Below the pieces are notes generated by a model. It searched no databases and had not been told where the DNA came from. It saw nothing but the letters and a program-made list of their open reading frames with translations. The translations under genes were made by a program, and so were the position numbers. A stretch of 64,000 nt of DNA, taken from positions 124,001 through 188,000 of the forward strand of contig NW_026705399.1 in assembly GCF_029867415.1 (NCBI RefSeq). Reading direction: 5' to 3'. Shown here one piece after another: positions 1 to 11,580 of this stretch; the first letter of the stretch is position 1; the number at the start of each line of letters is the position of its first letter. The stretch comes from Vicia villosa (Eukaryota; Streptophyta; Magnoliopsida; Fabales; Fabaceae).

Positions 1-880
1 CTTATTTATTTCTCCCTCTATTTTCTTCTTCTATTTTTCAACTATTCCCTCATCTACTACTTCCTTCTATGATCTATTACTGGGGGAAAATATCATGCCT
101 CTCATCTAAATGACATTGCAACTCTCATTATTCAGATTTTCTACGGTATTCCCATAAAACCCCTACTAGAACTAGGTTGTGCTGCAAATTGTCAGCCAAT
201 TTGAAGTAAGTTATCATATTTATAATAAATATGATTAAATTAAATTAAGAAGGAATATTTTGATGATGATAAGGATATTCAAGTAATTTATCATAAATAT
301 CTTCAAATTAAGAATGAATATTAGCTTAAATCAAAAGTAATAAGTTTATGATGAGTTCCTTAAAAGAATTAAATGCAAAAGAACAATACATATAAACAAT
401 GTTAACGGATAAAATGCTCATCATATGATCATGTGCTCAAAAATTTTTTACGGAAAAATAAATATATGAATAGTAGGGAATTAAAAACCCATCAATAACA
501 CAACAATCATTTATTCAGATAGTATAAGAAGTATTATACTGAAAGACAAAACACATAACCAATAACAAAGGAAAACAACGAGGCAATAAATCACAAATAA
601 AAAACTAAAAATATAGAAAAAAACCACTCCTGAAGAAGGACCAACAATACAGTAAAAGCCACACATTTGAAGCTTATCCAGATTAGGCTAGATGTGAGGC
701 TACGTGGACCACCATTAGCAGAACAGGGACCCCCAAAAACGAACGAAAACCACATAACAATCTCTCAAAAGGACATAAAATATTAATCAAGCTATCTTAA
801 CTTTTTAGGATTTTTCTATTTAAATTAAGTGTGTGACTCTCCGAGTACTGAAGAAAATAATTTTCAAAACCTTCATCTAT
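1..880. other. Gene-free AT-rich stretch
   Basis: I see no convincing coding frame, RNA gene or complete repeat here. The sequence is AT-rich with stop codons in all frames. The part around 650-780 is somewhat less AT-rich and could be a worn repeat, but no terminal motif or TSD was found. It ends directly at the CACTA terminus at 881. Confidence 0.5.
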
Positions 881-1304
881 CACTAATATAAAAAGTACAT
901 TTCACCATGGTAGAAAATTAATGATTTCACCATGGGTGATGGACTGTGGTAACTAAGGGTGTGATATTAAGGGCACTACTTTCTACCACGGACAATTGAC
1001 CATGGTTATAAACTAGATAGCGCGCCACATTTCACCACAGCTAGGACTATCAACCACGATGAAGTGTCCATAGGTCATGGGTTCGATTCCCAGCCATACC
1101 ATAGACATAAAATATATGGCACGTCACATATAACCACAATTGTACAAACTTAAACATTATATACATCAAAACTAATATATCACAAACATATATTACAAAA
1201 TCAACGTCAGTTTGAGTTATAAATCTCATTGAAGCAAGAGGCCTAACATGTACAAATGCCTTTAAAGTCTTCTGGTGTGAATGGTGTACCATGATATCTA
1301 AAAT
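881..1304. mobile_element. CACTA (En/Spm) transposon terminus with subterminal repeats
   Basis: The segment opens with CACTAATATAAAAAGTAC, the CACTA signature of this superfamily, preceded by TAT as a possible 3-bp target site. Over the next 180 bases the core CCATGG/CCACGG recurs in both orientations (for example near 906, 931, 985, 1001 and 1055), the kind of subterminal repeat that TNP1-like proteins bind in this family. No matching opposite terminus was found in the window. A minus-strand transposon-protein remnant at 12859-13629 suggests this is the 3' end of a minus-oriented element later split by the copia/gypsy nest. The CACTA motif and repeats are visible; the link to 12859-13629 is inference. 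Confidence 0.55.
1077..1093 (+). other. tRNA T-arm-like motif with Pol III B-box
   Basis: GGTTCGATTCC (1080-1090) matches the RNA polymerase III B-box and sits in a T-arm-like hairpin followed by CCATACCA. No A-box, D-arm or anticodon arm is recognisable upstream, so this is not a tRNA gene. It is more likely a tRNA-derived relic inside the transposon end. Confidence 0.25.
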
Positions 1305-3134
1305 GCATGTTCATGGGATACCCTGAAGGAGTCAAAGTTTATAGGCTATGATGCATAGATCCAGGTCATAGGAGGAGTATCACCAGTCGAGATGTAGTTT
1401 TCAATGAAGTTGAAATGGCTTTTAAGAAAATTGATGATGTTGGTTGAAGTGTAGAAACATCTAACGAAGAGCTAGAACAGGTAGATATTCCTGTTGAGGT
1501 GGAGCATGTTATTGCTGAATTGCATATCCCAGATGAAGTTGAATAGGAAGCAGAAGATGCCGAGGAAGTTGAGGAAACTGTCGATGACTACCTATTGTCA
1601 AGAGATAGGTCGATAAGAGTCATCAAGCCACCGCAGAGACTTGGGTATGCAGATCTTATAGCTTATGCCTTACTCTCTGCAAGTGGGGTTCTAGACGAAG
1701 AACCTAGACACTATAAGGAAGTTATGAGGAGTCAAAATAAGATAGAATGGTCGAAGGACATGAATGATGAGATGAAATCTCTTCATGATAATCACACTTG
1801 GGAACTGATTAAGAAACCTGTTGGAGCAAGGTTAGTCAGTTGTAAATGGATTTTCAAAGTTAAGGAAGGAATTGAGTGAATGATGTCAATAATATATAAG
1901 GCAAGGTTGGTCGCAAGGGGTTTCACTCAGAAATAAGGTGTCGACTTTAATGACGTGTTTTCTCATGTTGTGAAGCATATGTCCATTCAAATGTTGCTTG
2001 CCATGGTCGCACAAATTGATCTTGAACTAGAACAGATGGATGTGAAGATTGCGTTCTTGTATGGTGATCTATATGAAACAATTCTGATGAGGCAACCTGA
2101 AGGGTATGTAGAAAAGGAGAAGGAAGATTATGCGTGCAAGCTAAAGAGATATTTATATGGACTAAAACAATCTCATCGATAATGGAATAGGAGATTCGAC
2201 AAATTCATGACACACATAAGTTTCGTTAGAAGCTAGTTCGACCACTGAGTTTACTTCCGATTTCGACATGGTAATTCATTTGTTATTTTGTTTCTTTATG
2301 TGGATGAAATTCTCATAGCAAGCAACAATGTCGAATATGTAATGTGGGTGAAGGCTGAACTCAATAAGGAGTTCGATATGAAGGATCTGGGAGCTGCATC
2401 CAGGATTCTTAGGATTGACATTCGAAGAGATAGAAAGCAGTCAAAATTATGCGTATCTCAAGAGGAATACCTACGAAAGATTCTCGAAAAGTTTGGTATG
2501 TCCAACAAACCCTCAATTCAAGCTGAGTATTGATCAGTGTCCTAGTACTGATGTCGAAAGAACTTATATGAATAGCATTCCATATGCTAATATAGTAAGT
2601 TCTTTGATGTATGTTATGGTCTGCACTCGACCTGACATAGCATATGCAGTAAGTCTTGTAAGCAGGTAAATGGCTAATCCTGGAAAGGCTCACTAGCAAG
2701 CATTAAAATGGATTCCAAGGTACATAAATGGGTCTCTGAAAAGAGTCCTAATTTATGGTGGAACCTTAGGTGAAGATAGCAAAGCAGTAATCGAAGGATA
2801 TGTCGACTCGGATTATGCAGATTGTATGGATTCTAGAAAATCTATTTCTGGATATGTTTTCACTATGTTTGGCCAAACAATTAGTTGGAAAGCAACACTT
2901 TAAAAGGTTGTTGCTTTATCAACCATTGAAGCAGAATATATTGCCCTCACTGAAACTGTGAAAGAAGCATTGTGGCTTGAAGATTTTGCTAAGGAGCTGA
3001 AACTTCAAGGTCGAAGTATCACTGTTAAATGTGATAGTCAAAGTGCTATACACTTGTTGAAGAACTCAACATATCATGAGCAAACCAAGCACATATATGC
3101 GAGGTTGCATTTCGTCAAAGGAGTAATTGAGCGT
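1305..3134 (+). pseudogene. Ty1/copia polyprotein fragment (post-integrase, RT, RNase H), broken
   Basis: Frames across this stretch read as the second half of a copia polyprotein. First comes a post-integrase block (YRL..DP..ITSRDVVFNE type, about 1310-1410), then the start of reverse transcriptase (SCKWIFKVK, about 1840), the RT core ([26 protein letters not shown] near 2295), and the RNase H region (CDSQSAIHLLKN, about 3030). The usual YVDD active site is changed to YVDE. In-frame stops occur near 1543, 1877, 1935 and 2180, and the reading frame shifts several times. Gag, protease and integrase are absent, so the copy is 5'-truncated. A gypsy element interrupts it at 3134/3135; the last codons continue at 11428-11550. 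The lineage looks Tork-like, but that is a guess from motif style. Confidence 0.85.
3130..3134. repeat. Target-site duplication AGCGT, left copy
   Basis: AGCGT directly precedes the TGTAAC start of the gypsy 5' LTR and recurs right after the 3' LTR at 11423-11427. A perfect 5-bp duplication is what a Ty3/gypsy integrase leaves. Confidence 0.9.
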
Positions 3135-5009
3135 TGTAACGCCCGTATAATTTTAATATTAATTTAATTTTATTATTGAATTAATAATTAGAATTATTAA
3201 AGAAATTGTGGAAATAATAAATAAATGAGGTTTTGGCTTTTGGGCCATATGTGGAAATAGTGGAAGAAGGGGGGGTGATTCTGTAAAACCTTTTTCTAAT
3301 TTTATTATTTCATAAACATTGGAATTGGGAACCAAGAAAGAGCGTGAAAGAAAGAAGTCTGAAGAACGAGGAACGCGAAGGAGAACGATAGAGGGAGAGA
3401 CCAAGAATCCAGAATTATCTGAGGTAAGGGGGGACTTGTCTTGATTACCATCTATTATCGGGTTAGGGGTTGATAATGCTGAATAGATGTAGAATTCGGA
3501 TCAATTGAGTCATATGATAGGTTTAGGGATTGTGTCAATTGTATGATATTTGACCCCTGTGTTTGAATCTATGATGTATGTGTTGTTATAATCTCAATTG
3601 ATGTGTATTTGGTGCATTACGAGACGTAATTTGTGTTGTTTGTGCATTCTAATTCTCCATGTTCGCACTGGTATGTGTTGGGGTGTTTGGGATACATGGA
3701 ATGCTGTTTTTCTGCAGATTGGGGTTTTTAGAATCGCGGTTCGCGCCGCGTACATAGGGGAGGCGCCGCGAACCTGAAGGCATATGGTAAGGAAGTCTTG
3801 TTGCGTTCAGTACGCGCCGCGAACGGGTGACCGCGCCGCGAAGGCGTTGTTCCAAATCGTTCCGCGCCGCGAACATGTGTACGCGCCGCGAAGGCGTTGT
3901 TTCGATTCGTACCGCGCCGCGAATGTGTGATGGCGCCGCGTGCTGTTGATGTTTTGTGATATTTTAAGAAAGTTCAAAGAGGCGTAACTTTCTAACCGTT
4001 GGTTCATTTGATGCGCCGTTTTGGGCTAAATGAACTTTATTAAACGATCTATGTGATGATGATTTGACTGGTTTTAGAATGATGATAATATATGTTGCTA
4101 TTTCTTGATGATGACGATGATTGTAGCAAATATGTACATGTTTCGACATGATGATGATAGAATTGTGGTTGAATGATGTTAATATATATGAACATACTTA
4201 AATGATGATGATGATGATTTGAGGATGATGTTGATAATGATATAAGTATGTTATATATGTTGCATTCATTCATGTGCATTGTTGATACTGTATCCATAAG
4301 GGATGTGTTGGATCAGTGAAGGGCATGGTTCCCATTGTGTGGAATCTGTGCTGGCAGGGCCGTATCTGGATGATGATAGATCGGTCATGGGTTATTCCCA
4401 TTGGATGACGTTGGTACCACATGCATAGTGTCAGTTCATTCATATGCATGATTTATGACATGATTTGGAGGTATTCCAGTGTTGTAAATGCTGATGATGT
4501 GTTGGTGGTTACTTGTTTTGTTTTGATTGTCTGTTTATGAAACAATTGGGTGAATGATGCAACTGTGACGTGTTATTGCTTTATAACCTTATAACATTTG
4601 TTAATTATGACGAGACTCACCCTTACATGTTGTCATTTTCAGATTGAGGATAGCGGCTGATCGACTCGATGAGGATTAGCTCATGAGTCAGTGTCTTTAG
4701 TTAGCGTCAGGTGTCATGCTCTGGTAGTTGTAACACTGGGAACGTTTGTTTGGAGTTTGATTGTAACTCTATATTTATCTGTTTTGGTTGAAGTCTGATA
4801 CATTTAGTAATAATGTAGACTTGATGATGTATTTTTCCGCTGCGTAGAACATGGTTTGGATAATGAGTTATGATTTTCAGGTGTTCCAATGATGCATGAC
4901 TTATGAGACGTGTGTTTTTTTGTTATTTATGAATTGTGATACCTCTCTACGTGTTACTCTGATTTAATAATTTGTTTATTTGCCGCGGGTTATTTAGAGG
5001 GGTGTTACA
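3135..5009 (+). repeat. 5' LTR of gypsy element 1
   Basis: The LTR runs from TGTAACGCCC to GTGTTACA. About 610 bases in, it carries eight GCGCCGCG cores (3743-3940) in a roughly 50-bp tandem arrangement, followed by a GATGATGATG-rich stretch (about 4050-4250). This GC-rich block is striking in an otherwise AT-rich LTR. Confidence 0.95.
3743..3940 (+). repeat. GC-rich minisatellite inside 5' LTR (GCGCCGCG cores)
   Basis: Eight GCGCCGCG cores begin at 3743, 3763, 3814, 3833, 3864, 3883, 3914 and 3933. From 3814 onward the spacing alternates 19 and 31 bases, giving a 50-bp unit repeated three times. The same block is present in the 3' LTR at 10156-10353. Confidence 0.9.
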
Positions 5010-5013
5010 ATAG

Positions 5014-5025
5014 TGGTATCAGAGC
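5014..5025 (+). promoter_or_regulatory. Primer binding site, tRNA-Met type
   Basis: TGGTATCAGAGC lies four bases after the 5' LTR and is complementary to the 3' end of plant initiator tRNA-Met, the usual minus-strand primer for many plant LTR elements. Confidence 0.92.
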
Positions 5026-5143
5026 ATAGTCGGTCGTTGTGACCAGAGTCTTAGTGTCAGTGTCAGTTTTCCTGTGTATACGACTAATACGAGTTATTTG
5101 TCGATACTTGTTCTGACTGGATTGTTGTATTTAAGCAGAACAA

Positions 5144-8100
5144 ATGGCTGGAAGAGGAGGAAGAAACGATGATGCTCTTGCTGAGGCTCTGGGCATGATT
5201 GCTGGTGTGCTTGGAGGAGGGACTGTAGGAACAGGGATTGGTGCTGATAGGCAACTGGGGAATTTTCAGAGGAACAATCCTCCATTGTTCAAAGGCACGC
5301 ACGATCCTGAGGGTGCTCAGAAATGGCTCAAAGAGATCGAGAGGATTTTCCGAGTCATAGATTGTGCTGAGAATCTCAAGGTGAGGTTTGGTACCCACAT
5401 GTTGTCTGAGGAGGCTGATGATTGGTGGTTGACAACAAAAACTGAACTGGATGCCGGCGGTATAGCGGTTACTTGGGCTATTTTCAAAAGGGAGTTTCTG
5501 AGGAGGTATTTTCCTGAGGATGTCAGGGGCAGAAAAGAAGTGGAATTTTTGGAGTTGGTTCAAGGTAACATGACTGTACCAGAGTATGCTGCCAAGTTTG
5601 TGGAACTGGCAAAGTACTATGTGCACTACAACAACGACGAAGCCAGTGAATTCTCGAAATGTGTCAAGTTTGAGAATGGCCTCCGTGATGAGATCAAACA
5701 GGGTATCAGGTACCAGAGGATCCGGAGATTTGTTGATCTGGTGGATTGTAGCAGGATTTTTGAGGAAGATAGCATCAAGCTGAAGTCATCTCACTCTCGC
5801 GAGTTGGTTGACAGAAAGGGGAAGAAGCCTATGGACAGAGGTAAACCATATGGTAGAGGTAAACCTGTTGATTGGAAGAAACCCAGTGGGGGAGATTCCA
5901 GTGCTCGTATCAGATGCTACAATTGTGGTGAGATGGGACATCGTAGGAATGAGTGTAAGCTGAACCAGAAGAAGTGCTTCAAGTGTGAGGAAGTGGGTCA
6001 TGTCGCGGCTGATTGTAGGAAGAGGGTGGTGACTTGTTACAACTGTGGTGAAGAGGGTCACATCAGTCCTAATTGTCCTAAGCCAAAGAAGAACCAATCG
6101 GGAGGAAAAGTTTTTGCTTTGACCGGGTCAGAGACTACTCCAGAGGACAGATTGATTAAAGGTACGTGTTTCATTCGTGGCACACCTTTAGTTGCGATTA
6201 TTGATACTGGAGCAACTCATTCTTTTATTTCTTTGGACTGTGCTACGAGGTTAAATCTTGAGATATCCGACATCAATGGAAGTATGATTATTGACACTCC
6301 TGCGTCGGGTTCAGTAACTACTTCATCTGCATGCTTGAATTGTCCGGTTGACATTTTTGGTAGAGAATTCGGAATGGACTTAGTGTGCCTTCCGTTGAAA
6401 GAACTTGATGTAATCCTGGGAATGAACTGGTTGGAGTTCAACCGTGTTCATATCAACTGTTTTGAGAAGACGGTAACTTTTCCTGAAGAGGGTTGTGCTG
6501 ATAATCTGGAAATGACAGCTAGGCAGGTGAATGAGGCTATCGGAGATGGTGCAACGGTATTTATGTTGTTCGCAATGATGAATGTGAAAGAAAAGGTGGC
6601 TAGTAGCGAATTACCTGTGGTGTGTGAATTCCCAGAAGTTTTTCCTGAAGATGTAAATGAATTACCACCGGAAAGAGAAGTGGAGTTTTCTATTGATTTG
6701 ATTCCGGGAACCAGTCCAGTGTCGATGGCACCGTACCGTATGTCGCCGTCTGAGCTAGCCGAACTGAAGAAGCAGTTAGAAGAATTACTGGAGAAGAAAT
6801 TTATTCGTCCTAGTGTTTCTCCATGGGGTGCGCCTGTGCTGCTAGTAAAGAAGAAAGAGGGTTCGATGAGGCTGTGCGTAGATTACAGACAATTGAACAA
6901 GGTTACTATCAAGAATCGGTATCCATTGCCGAGGATTGATGATTTGATGGATCAGTTGGTTGGAGCACGAGTATTTAGTAAAATTGATTTGAGGTCTGGG
7001 TATCACCAGATACGTGTGAAAGATGATGATATTCAGAAGACTGCTTTTAGAACGAGGTATGGACATTACGAGTATTCGGTAATGCCGTTTGGAGTTACTA
7101 ATGCACCTGGTGTTTTTATGGAGTATATGAACAGAATATTTCATTCTTATCTCGACAAGTTTGTGGTGGTATTTATCGACGATATCCTGATATATTCTAA
7201 GAATGAGGAAGAACATGCCGAACACCTCAGAACTGTGTTAGAACTGTTGAAGGAGAAGCAACTTTTTGCCAAACTGTCGAAGTGTGAATTCTGGTTAGAA
7301 GAAGTTAGTTTTCTTGGACATGTGATTTCTAAGGATGGTATTGCTGTTGATCCTACAAAGATAGAAGCCGTGTCTCAGTGGGAAGCTCCGAAGTCAGTAT
7401 CAGAGATTCGTAGTTTTCTTGGTCTTGCAGGTTATTACAGGAAGTTTATTGAAGGATTTGCAAAGTTAGCATTGCCGTTAACTAAACTGACCAGGAAGGG
7501 ACAAGCCTTTATTTGGGATGCAAAGTGTGAAGAAGGATTCCAAGAGCTCAAGAGGAGATTGACTAGTGCTCCTATCCTGATTTTGCCAAGTCCGACAGAA
7601 TCATTTGTGGTTTATTGTGACGCATCACTAATGGGTTTAGGTGGTGTGTTAATGCAAAATCAACAAGTAGTTGCTTATGCGTCGAGACAACTCAAAGTGC
7701 ATGAAAGGAATTATCCGACTCATGATTTGGAGTTGGCAGCTGTGGTGTTTGTTTTGAAGTTGTGGCGACACTATTTGTATGGTTCGAGATTTGAGGTGTT
7801 CAGTGATCACAAGAGCTTGAAGTACCTCTTTGATCAGAAGGAGCTGAATATGAGACAGAGAAGGTGGTTAGAATTTCTGAAGGATTATGATTTTGGTTTG
7901 AATTACCATCCGGGTAAGGCAAACGTTGTTGCTGATGCATTGAGTAGGAAAACCTTGCATATGTCTATGCTAATGATGAAGGAATTGGATTTGATTGAAC
8001 AATTCAGAGACTTGAGCTTGGTATGTGAAGGTACTCTTACTAGTGTCAAATTGGGTATGTTGAAGTTGACTAGTGGCATTCTTGAAGAGATCAGAGGGGG

Positions 8101-9505
8101 TCAGAAAGATGATGTTGAGCTAATAGATAAGTTGACTTTGATTAATCAAGGCAAGGGTGGTGAATTCAGAATTGATGAAAATGGTATACTGAGGTTTGGT
8201 GATCGAGTGTGTGTCCCTGATATTGTTGAACTCCGGAAACGTATTTTAGAAGAAGGACACCGTAGTGGGTTGAGTATTCATCCTGGTGCTACCAAGATGT
8301 ATCACGATTTGAAAAAGTTGTTTTGGTGGCCGGGAATGAAGAAGGAAATTGCTGAATTTGTGTATTCTTGTTTGACTTGCCAGAAGTCAAAGATTGAGCA
8401 TCAAAAACCGTCTGGGTTTATGCAACCGATGTTTATTCCTGAGTGGAAGTGGGATAGCATATCAATGGATTTTGTGTCGGGTTTGCCGAGGACTGGCAAG
8501 AATTGTGAAGCTATCTGGGTCGTGGTAGACAGGTTGACGAAATCTGCACATTTTATACCGGTGAGGATGGATTATCCGATGGAGAAGCTAGCCCAGTTGT
8601 ATATCGAGAAGATAGTTAGTCTTCACGGTATTCCTTCAAGTATCGTGTCAGACAGAGATCCGAGGTTTACGTCTAAGTTCTGGGAAGGTTTGCAGAAGGC
8701 TTTGGGTACTAAACTGAGGTTGAGTTCTGCTTATCATCCGCAGACGGATGGACAGACGGAGAGGACAATACAGTCGTTAGAAGATTTGTTACGTGCTTGT
8801 GTGCTGGAAAAAGGAGGTACTTGGGATAGTTATCTGCCTTTGATCGAGTTTACTTACAACAATAGTTATCATTCGAGTATTGGTATGGCTCCGTTTGAGG
8901 CTTTGTATGGTAGGAGATGTAGGACGCCGTTGTGTTGGTATGAATCTGGTGAGAGTGCTGTGATTGGGCCAGAAATTGTACAGCAGACTACGGAGAAGAT
9001 TAAGATGATTCAGGAGAAGATGAGAGCTTCTCAGAGTCGTCAGAAGAGTTACTATGATAAAAGAAGGAAGACACTTGAGTTTCAAGAGGGAGATCATGTG
9101 TTTATGAGAGTTACTCCTATGACAGGAATTGGTCGGGCATTGAAGTCAAGGAAGTTGACTCCGCGTTTTATTGGACCGTTCCAAATTTCTGAAAAAGTGG
9201 GAGATTTGGCATATCGTGTCGCTTTGCCGCCGATGCTTGCAAACTTGCACGACGTGTTTCATGTGTCTCAATTGAGGAAGTACATTCCAGATCCGTCCCA
9301 TGTGATCCAAGTAGACGATGTACAGGTAAAAGACAACTTAACGGTTGAAACGTTGCCTGTAAGGATTGAAGATAGAAGACTGAAGCAATTGCGTGGCAAG
9401 GAAATAGCTTTAGTCAGAGTAGCTTGGGGAGGACCAGCTGAAGGAAATGTTACCTGGGAGCTAGAGAGCCAGATGAAAGATTCCTATCCGGAACTCTTTG
9501 CTTGA
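5144..9505 (+). CDS. Gypsy (chromovirus) Gag-Pol polyprotein, intact
   Basis: A single 1453-residue frame that should encode capsid and all enzymes needed for copying and integration. Gag spans about residues 45-215. Three CCHC zinc knuckles follow (258-271, 278-291, 298-311), two more than many plant gypsy Gags. The aspartic protease DTG is at 354-356. Reverse transcriptase includes [11 protein letters not shown] (about 613) and the FIDD active site at 677-680. RNase H acidic residues are visible at D826, E863, D888 and D931. Integrase has an HHCC zinc-binding region (about 1045-1083) and a DDE core with SDRDPRF and [11 protein letters not shown]. The last 55 residues (VRVAWGG.., VTWELE.., YPELF) resemble a divergent chromodomain. 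ATG at 5144 follows the short leader after the primer site and is matched by the start of the related element at 57987. I saw no stop or frameshift. Confidence 0.95.
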   Translation: MAGRGGRNDDALAEALGMIAGVLGGGTVGTGIGADRQLGNFQRNNPPLFKGTHDPEGAQKWLKEIERIFRVIDCAENLKVRFGTHMLSEEADDWWLTTKTELDAGGIAVTWAIFKREFLRRYFPEDVRGRKEVEFLELVQGNMTVPEYAAKFVELAKYYVHYNNDEASEFSKCVKFENGLRDEIKQGIRYQRIRRFVDLVDCSRIFEEDSIKLKSSHSRELVDRKGKKPMDRGKPYGRGKPVDWKKPSGGDSSARIRCYNCGEMGHRRNECKLNQKKCFKCEEVGHVAADCRKRVVTCYNCGEEGHISPNCPKPKKNQSGGKVFALTGSETTPEDRLIKGTCFIRGTPLVAIIDTGATHSFISLDCATRLNLEISDINGSMIIDTPASGSVTTSSACLNCPVDIFGREFGMDLVCLPLKELDVILGMNWLEFNRVHINCFEKTVTFPEEGCADNLEMTARQVNEAIGDGATVFMLFAMMNVKEKVASSELPVVCEFPEVFPEDVNELPPEREVEFSIDLIPGTSPVSMAPYRMSPSELAELKKQLEELLEKKFIRPSVSPWGAPVLLVKKKEGSMRLCVDYRQLNKVTIKNRYPLPRIDDLMDQLVGARVFSKIDLRSGYHQIRVKDDDIQKTAFRTRYGHYEYSVMPFGVTNAPGVFMEYMNRIFHSYLDKFVVVFIDDILIYSKNEEEHAEHLRTVLELLKEKQLFAKLSKCEFWLEEVSFLGHVISKDGIAVDPTKIEAVSQWEAPKSVSEIRSFLGLAGYYRKFIEGFAKLALPLTKLTRKGQAFIWDAKCEEGFQELKRRLTSAPILILPSPTESFVVYCDASLMGLGGVLMQNQQVVAYASRQLKVHERNYPTHDLELAAVVFVLKLWRHYLYGSRFEVFSDHKSLKYLFDQKELNMRQRRWLEFLKDYDFGLNYHPGKANVVADALSRKTLHMSMLMMKELDLIEQFRDLSLVCEGTLTSVKLGMLKLTSGILEEIRGGQKDDVELIDKLTLINQGKGGEFRIDENGILRFGDRVCVPDIVELRKRILEEGHRSGLSIHPGATKMYHDLKKLFWWPGMKKEIAEFVYSCLTCQKSKIEHQKPSGFMQPMFIPEWKWDSISMDFVSGLPRTGKNCEAIWVVVDRLTKSAHFIPVRMDYPMEKLAQLYIEKIVSLHGIPSSIVSDRDPRFTSKFWEGLQKALGTKLRLSSAYHPQTDGQTERTIQSLEDLLRACVLEKGGTWDSYLPLIEFTYNNSYHSSIGMAPFEALYGRRCRTPLCWYESGESAVIGPEIVQQTTEKIKMIQEKMRASQSRQKSYYDKRRKTLEFQEGDHVFMRVTPMTGIGRALKSRKLTPRFIGPFQISEKVGDLAYRVALPPMLANLHDVFHVSQLRKYIPDPSHVIQVDDVQVKDNLTVETLPVRIEDRRLKQLRGKEIALVRVAWGGPAEGNVTWELESQMKDSYPELFA

Positions 9506-9533
9506 GGTATGTTTTCGAGGACAAAAACTCTTT

Positions 9534-9547
9534 TAGTGGGGGAGGGT
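9534..9547 (+). promoter_or_regulatory. Polypurine tract of gypsy element 1
   Basis: AGTGGGGGAGGGT ends immediately before the 3' LTR start at 9548, the position where plus-strand synthesis is primed. Confidence 0.85.
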
Positions 9548-11422
9548 TGTAACGCCCGTATAATTTTAATATTAATTTAATTTTATTATTGAATTAATAA
9601 TTAGAATTATTAAAGAAATTGTGGAAATAATAAATAAATGAGGTTTTGGCTTTTGGGCCATATGTGGAAATAGTGGAAGAAGGGGGGGTGATTCTGTAAA
9701 ACCTTTTTCTAATTTTATTATTTCATAAACATTGGAATTGGGAACCAAGAAAGAGCGTGAAAGAAAGAAGTCTGAAGAACGAGGAACGCGAAGGAGAACG
9801 ATAGAGGGAGAGACCAAGAATCCAGAATTATCTGAGGTAAGGGGGGACTTGTCTTGATTACCATCTATTATCGGGTTAGGGGTTGATAATGCTGAATAGA
9901 TGTAGAATTCGGATCAATTGAGTCATATGATAGGTTTAGGGATTGTGTCAATTGTATGATATTTGACCCCTGTGTTTGAATCTATGATGTATGTGTTGTT
10001 ATAATCTCAATTGATGTGTATTTGGTGCATTACGAGACGTAATTTGTGTTGTTTGTGCATTCTAATTCTCCATGTTCGCACTGGTATGTGTTGGGGTGTT
10101 TGGGATACATGGAATGCTGTTTTTCTGCAGATTGGGGTTTTTAGAATCGCGGTTCGCGCCGCGTACATAGGGGAGGCGCCGCGAACCTGAAGGCATATGG
10201 TAAGGAAGTCTTGTTGCGTTCAGTACGCGCCGCGAACGGGTGACCGCGCCGCGAAGGCGTTGTTCCAAATCGTTCCGCGCCGCGAACATGTGTACGCGCC
10301 GCGAAGGCGTTGTTTCGATTCGTACCGCGCCGCGAATGTGTGATGGCGCCGCGTGCTGTTGATGTTTTGTGATATTTTAAGAAAGTTCAAAGAGGCGTAA
10401 CTTTCTAACCGTTGGTTCATTTGATGCGCCGTTTTGGGCTAAATGAACTTTATTAAACGATCTATGTGATGATGATTTGACTGGTTTTAGAATGATGATA
10501 ATATATGTTGCTATTTCTTGATGATGACGATGATTGTAGCAAATATGTACATGTTTCGACATGATGATGATAGAATTGTGGTTGAATGATGTTAATATAT
10601 ATGAACATACTTAAATGATGATGATGATGATTTGAGGATGATGTTGATAATGATATAAGTATGTTATATATGTTGCATTCATTCATGTGCATTGTTGATA
10701 CTGTATCCATAAGGGATGTGTTGGATCAGTGAAGGGCATGGTTCCCATTGTGTGGAATCTGTGCTGGCAGGGCCGTATCTGGATGATGATAGATCGGTCA
10801 TGGGTTATTCCCATTGGATGACGTTGGTACCACATGCATAGTGTCAGTTCATTCATATGCATGATTTATGACATGATTTGGAGGTATTCTAGTGTTGTAA
10901 ATGCTGATGATGTGTTGGTGGTTACTTGTTTTGTTTTGATTGTCTGTTTATGAAACAATTGGGTGAATGATGCAACTGTGACGTGTTATTGCTTTATAAC
11001 CTTATAACATTTGTTAATTATGACGAGACTCACCCTTACATGTTGTCATTTTCAGATTGAGGATAGCGGCTGATCGACTCGATGAGGATTAGCTCATGAG
11101 TCAGTGTCTTTAGTTAGCGTCAGGTGTCATGCTCTGGTAGTTGTAACACTGGGAACGTTTGTTTGTAGTTTGATTGTAACTCTATATTTATCTGTTTTGG
11201 TTGAAGTCTGATACATTTAGTAATAATGTAGACTTGATGATGTATTTTTCCGCTGCGTAGAACATGGTTTGGATAATGAGTTATGATTTTCAGGTGTTCC
11301 AATGATGCATGACTTATGAGACGTGTGTTTTTTTGTTATTTATGAATTGTGATACCTCTCTACGTGTTACTCTGATTTAATAATTTGTTTATTTGCCGCG
11401 GGTTATTTAGAGGGGTGTTACA
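9548..11422 (+). repeat. 3' LTR of gypsy element 1
   Basis: 1875 bp, the same length as the 5' LTR and differing at only two positions that I could find. It includes the same GCGCCGCG minisatellite at 10156-10353. Confidence 0.95.
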
Positions 11423-11427
11423 AGCGT
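11423..11427. repeat. Target-site duplication AGCGT, right copy
   Basis: Matches 3130-3134 exactly; after it the interrupted copia reading frame resumes. Confidence 0.9.
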
Positions 11428-11550
11428 GGCGAAGTCCAAGTGTTGAAGGTTTTGACAGATCATAATGTTGTTGATATGATCACCAATATATTTCCCAGTT
11501 GTAAGTTTTTCCACTGTATGCAGTTGATAAAGCTGCATGAAGAAAACTAG
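11428..11550 (+). pseudogene. C-terminal end of the split copia polyprotein
   Basis: If the gypsy element and one TSD copy are ignored, the frame ending at 3134 continues here without a shift. It reads through the usual copia tail (a block of DMITNIF.., FFHCMQLIKL type) and stops with TAG at 11548-11550. This shows directly that the gypsy element landed inside an already resident copia copy. Confidence 0.85.
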
Positions 11551-11580
11551 TTTGTTATTCAATGTTATAGAGTTTGTTCC

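Larger units (their letters stand above)
3135..11422 (+). mobile_element. Complete Ty3/gypsy chromovirus-type LTR retrotransposon (element 1)
   Basis: An 8288-bp element bounded by two 1875-bp LTRs beginning TGTAACGCCC and ending GTGTTACA, flanked by a perfect AGCGT duplication. It has a tRNA-Met-type primer site, one uninterrupted 1453-codon gag-pol frame and a purine tract before the 3' LTR. I found only two differences between the LTRs: C at 4480 against T in the equivalent 3' position, and G against T near 4756/11169. Roughly 0.1% divergence implies a very recent insertion. Assuming a commonly used plant rate of 1.3e-8 substitutions per site per year, that is about 40,000 years, with a wide error. 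It is inserted in the copia RNase H region. The divergent C-terminal chromodomain-like segment suggests the Tekay/Del group. Confidence 0.95.

Noticed and set aside
1050..1292. 80-codon minus-strand frame with MAGNRTHDLW
   Set aside because: It covers the CACTA end and tRNA-like relic; this motif commonly arises from repeats, with no protein support.
3649..4297. Several minus-strand frames in the gypsy LTR, repeated at 10062-10710
   Set aside because: They follow the GC minisatellite and GATGAT-rich LTR sequence and are duplicated only because the LTR is; no coding signature.
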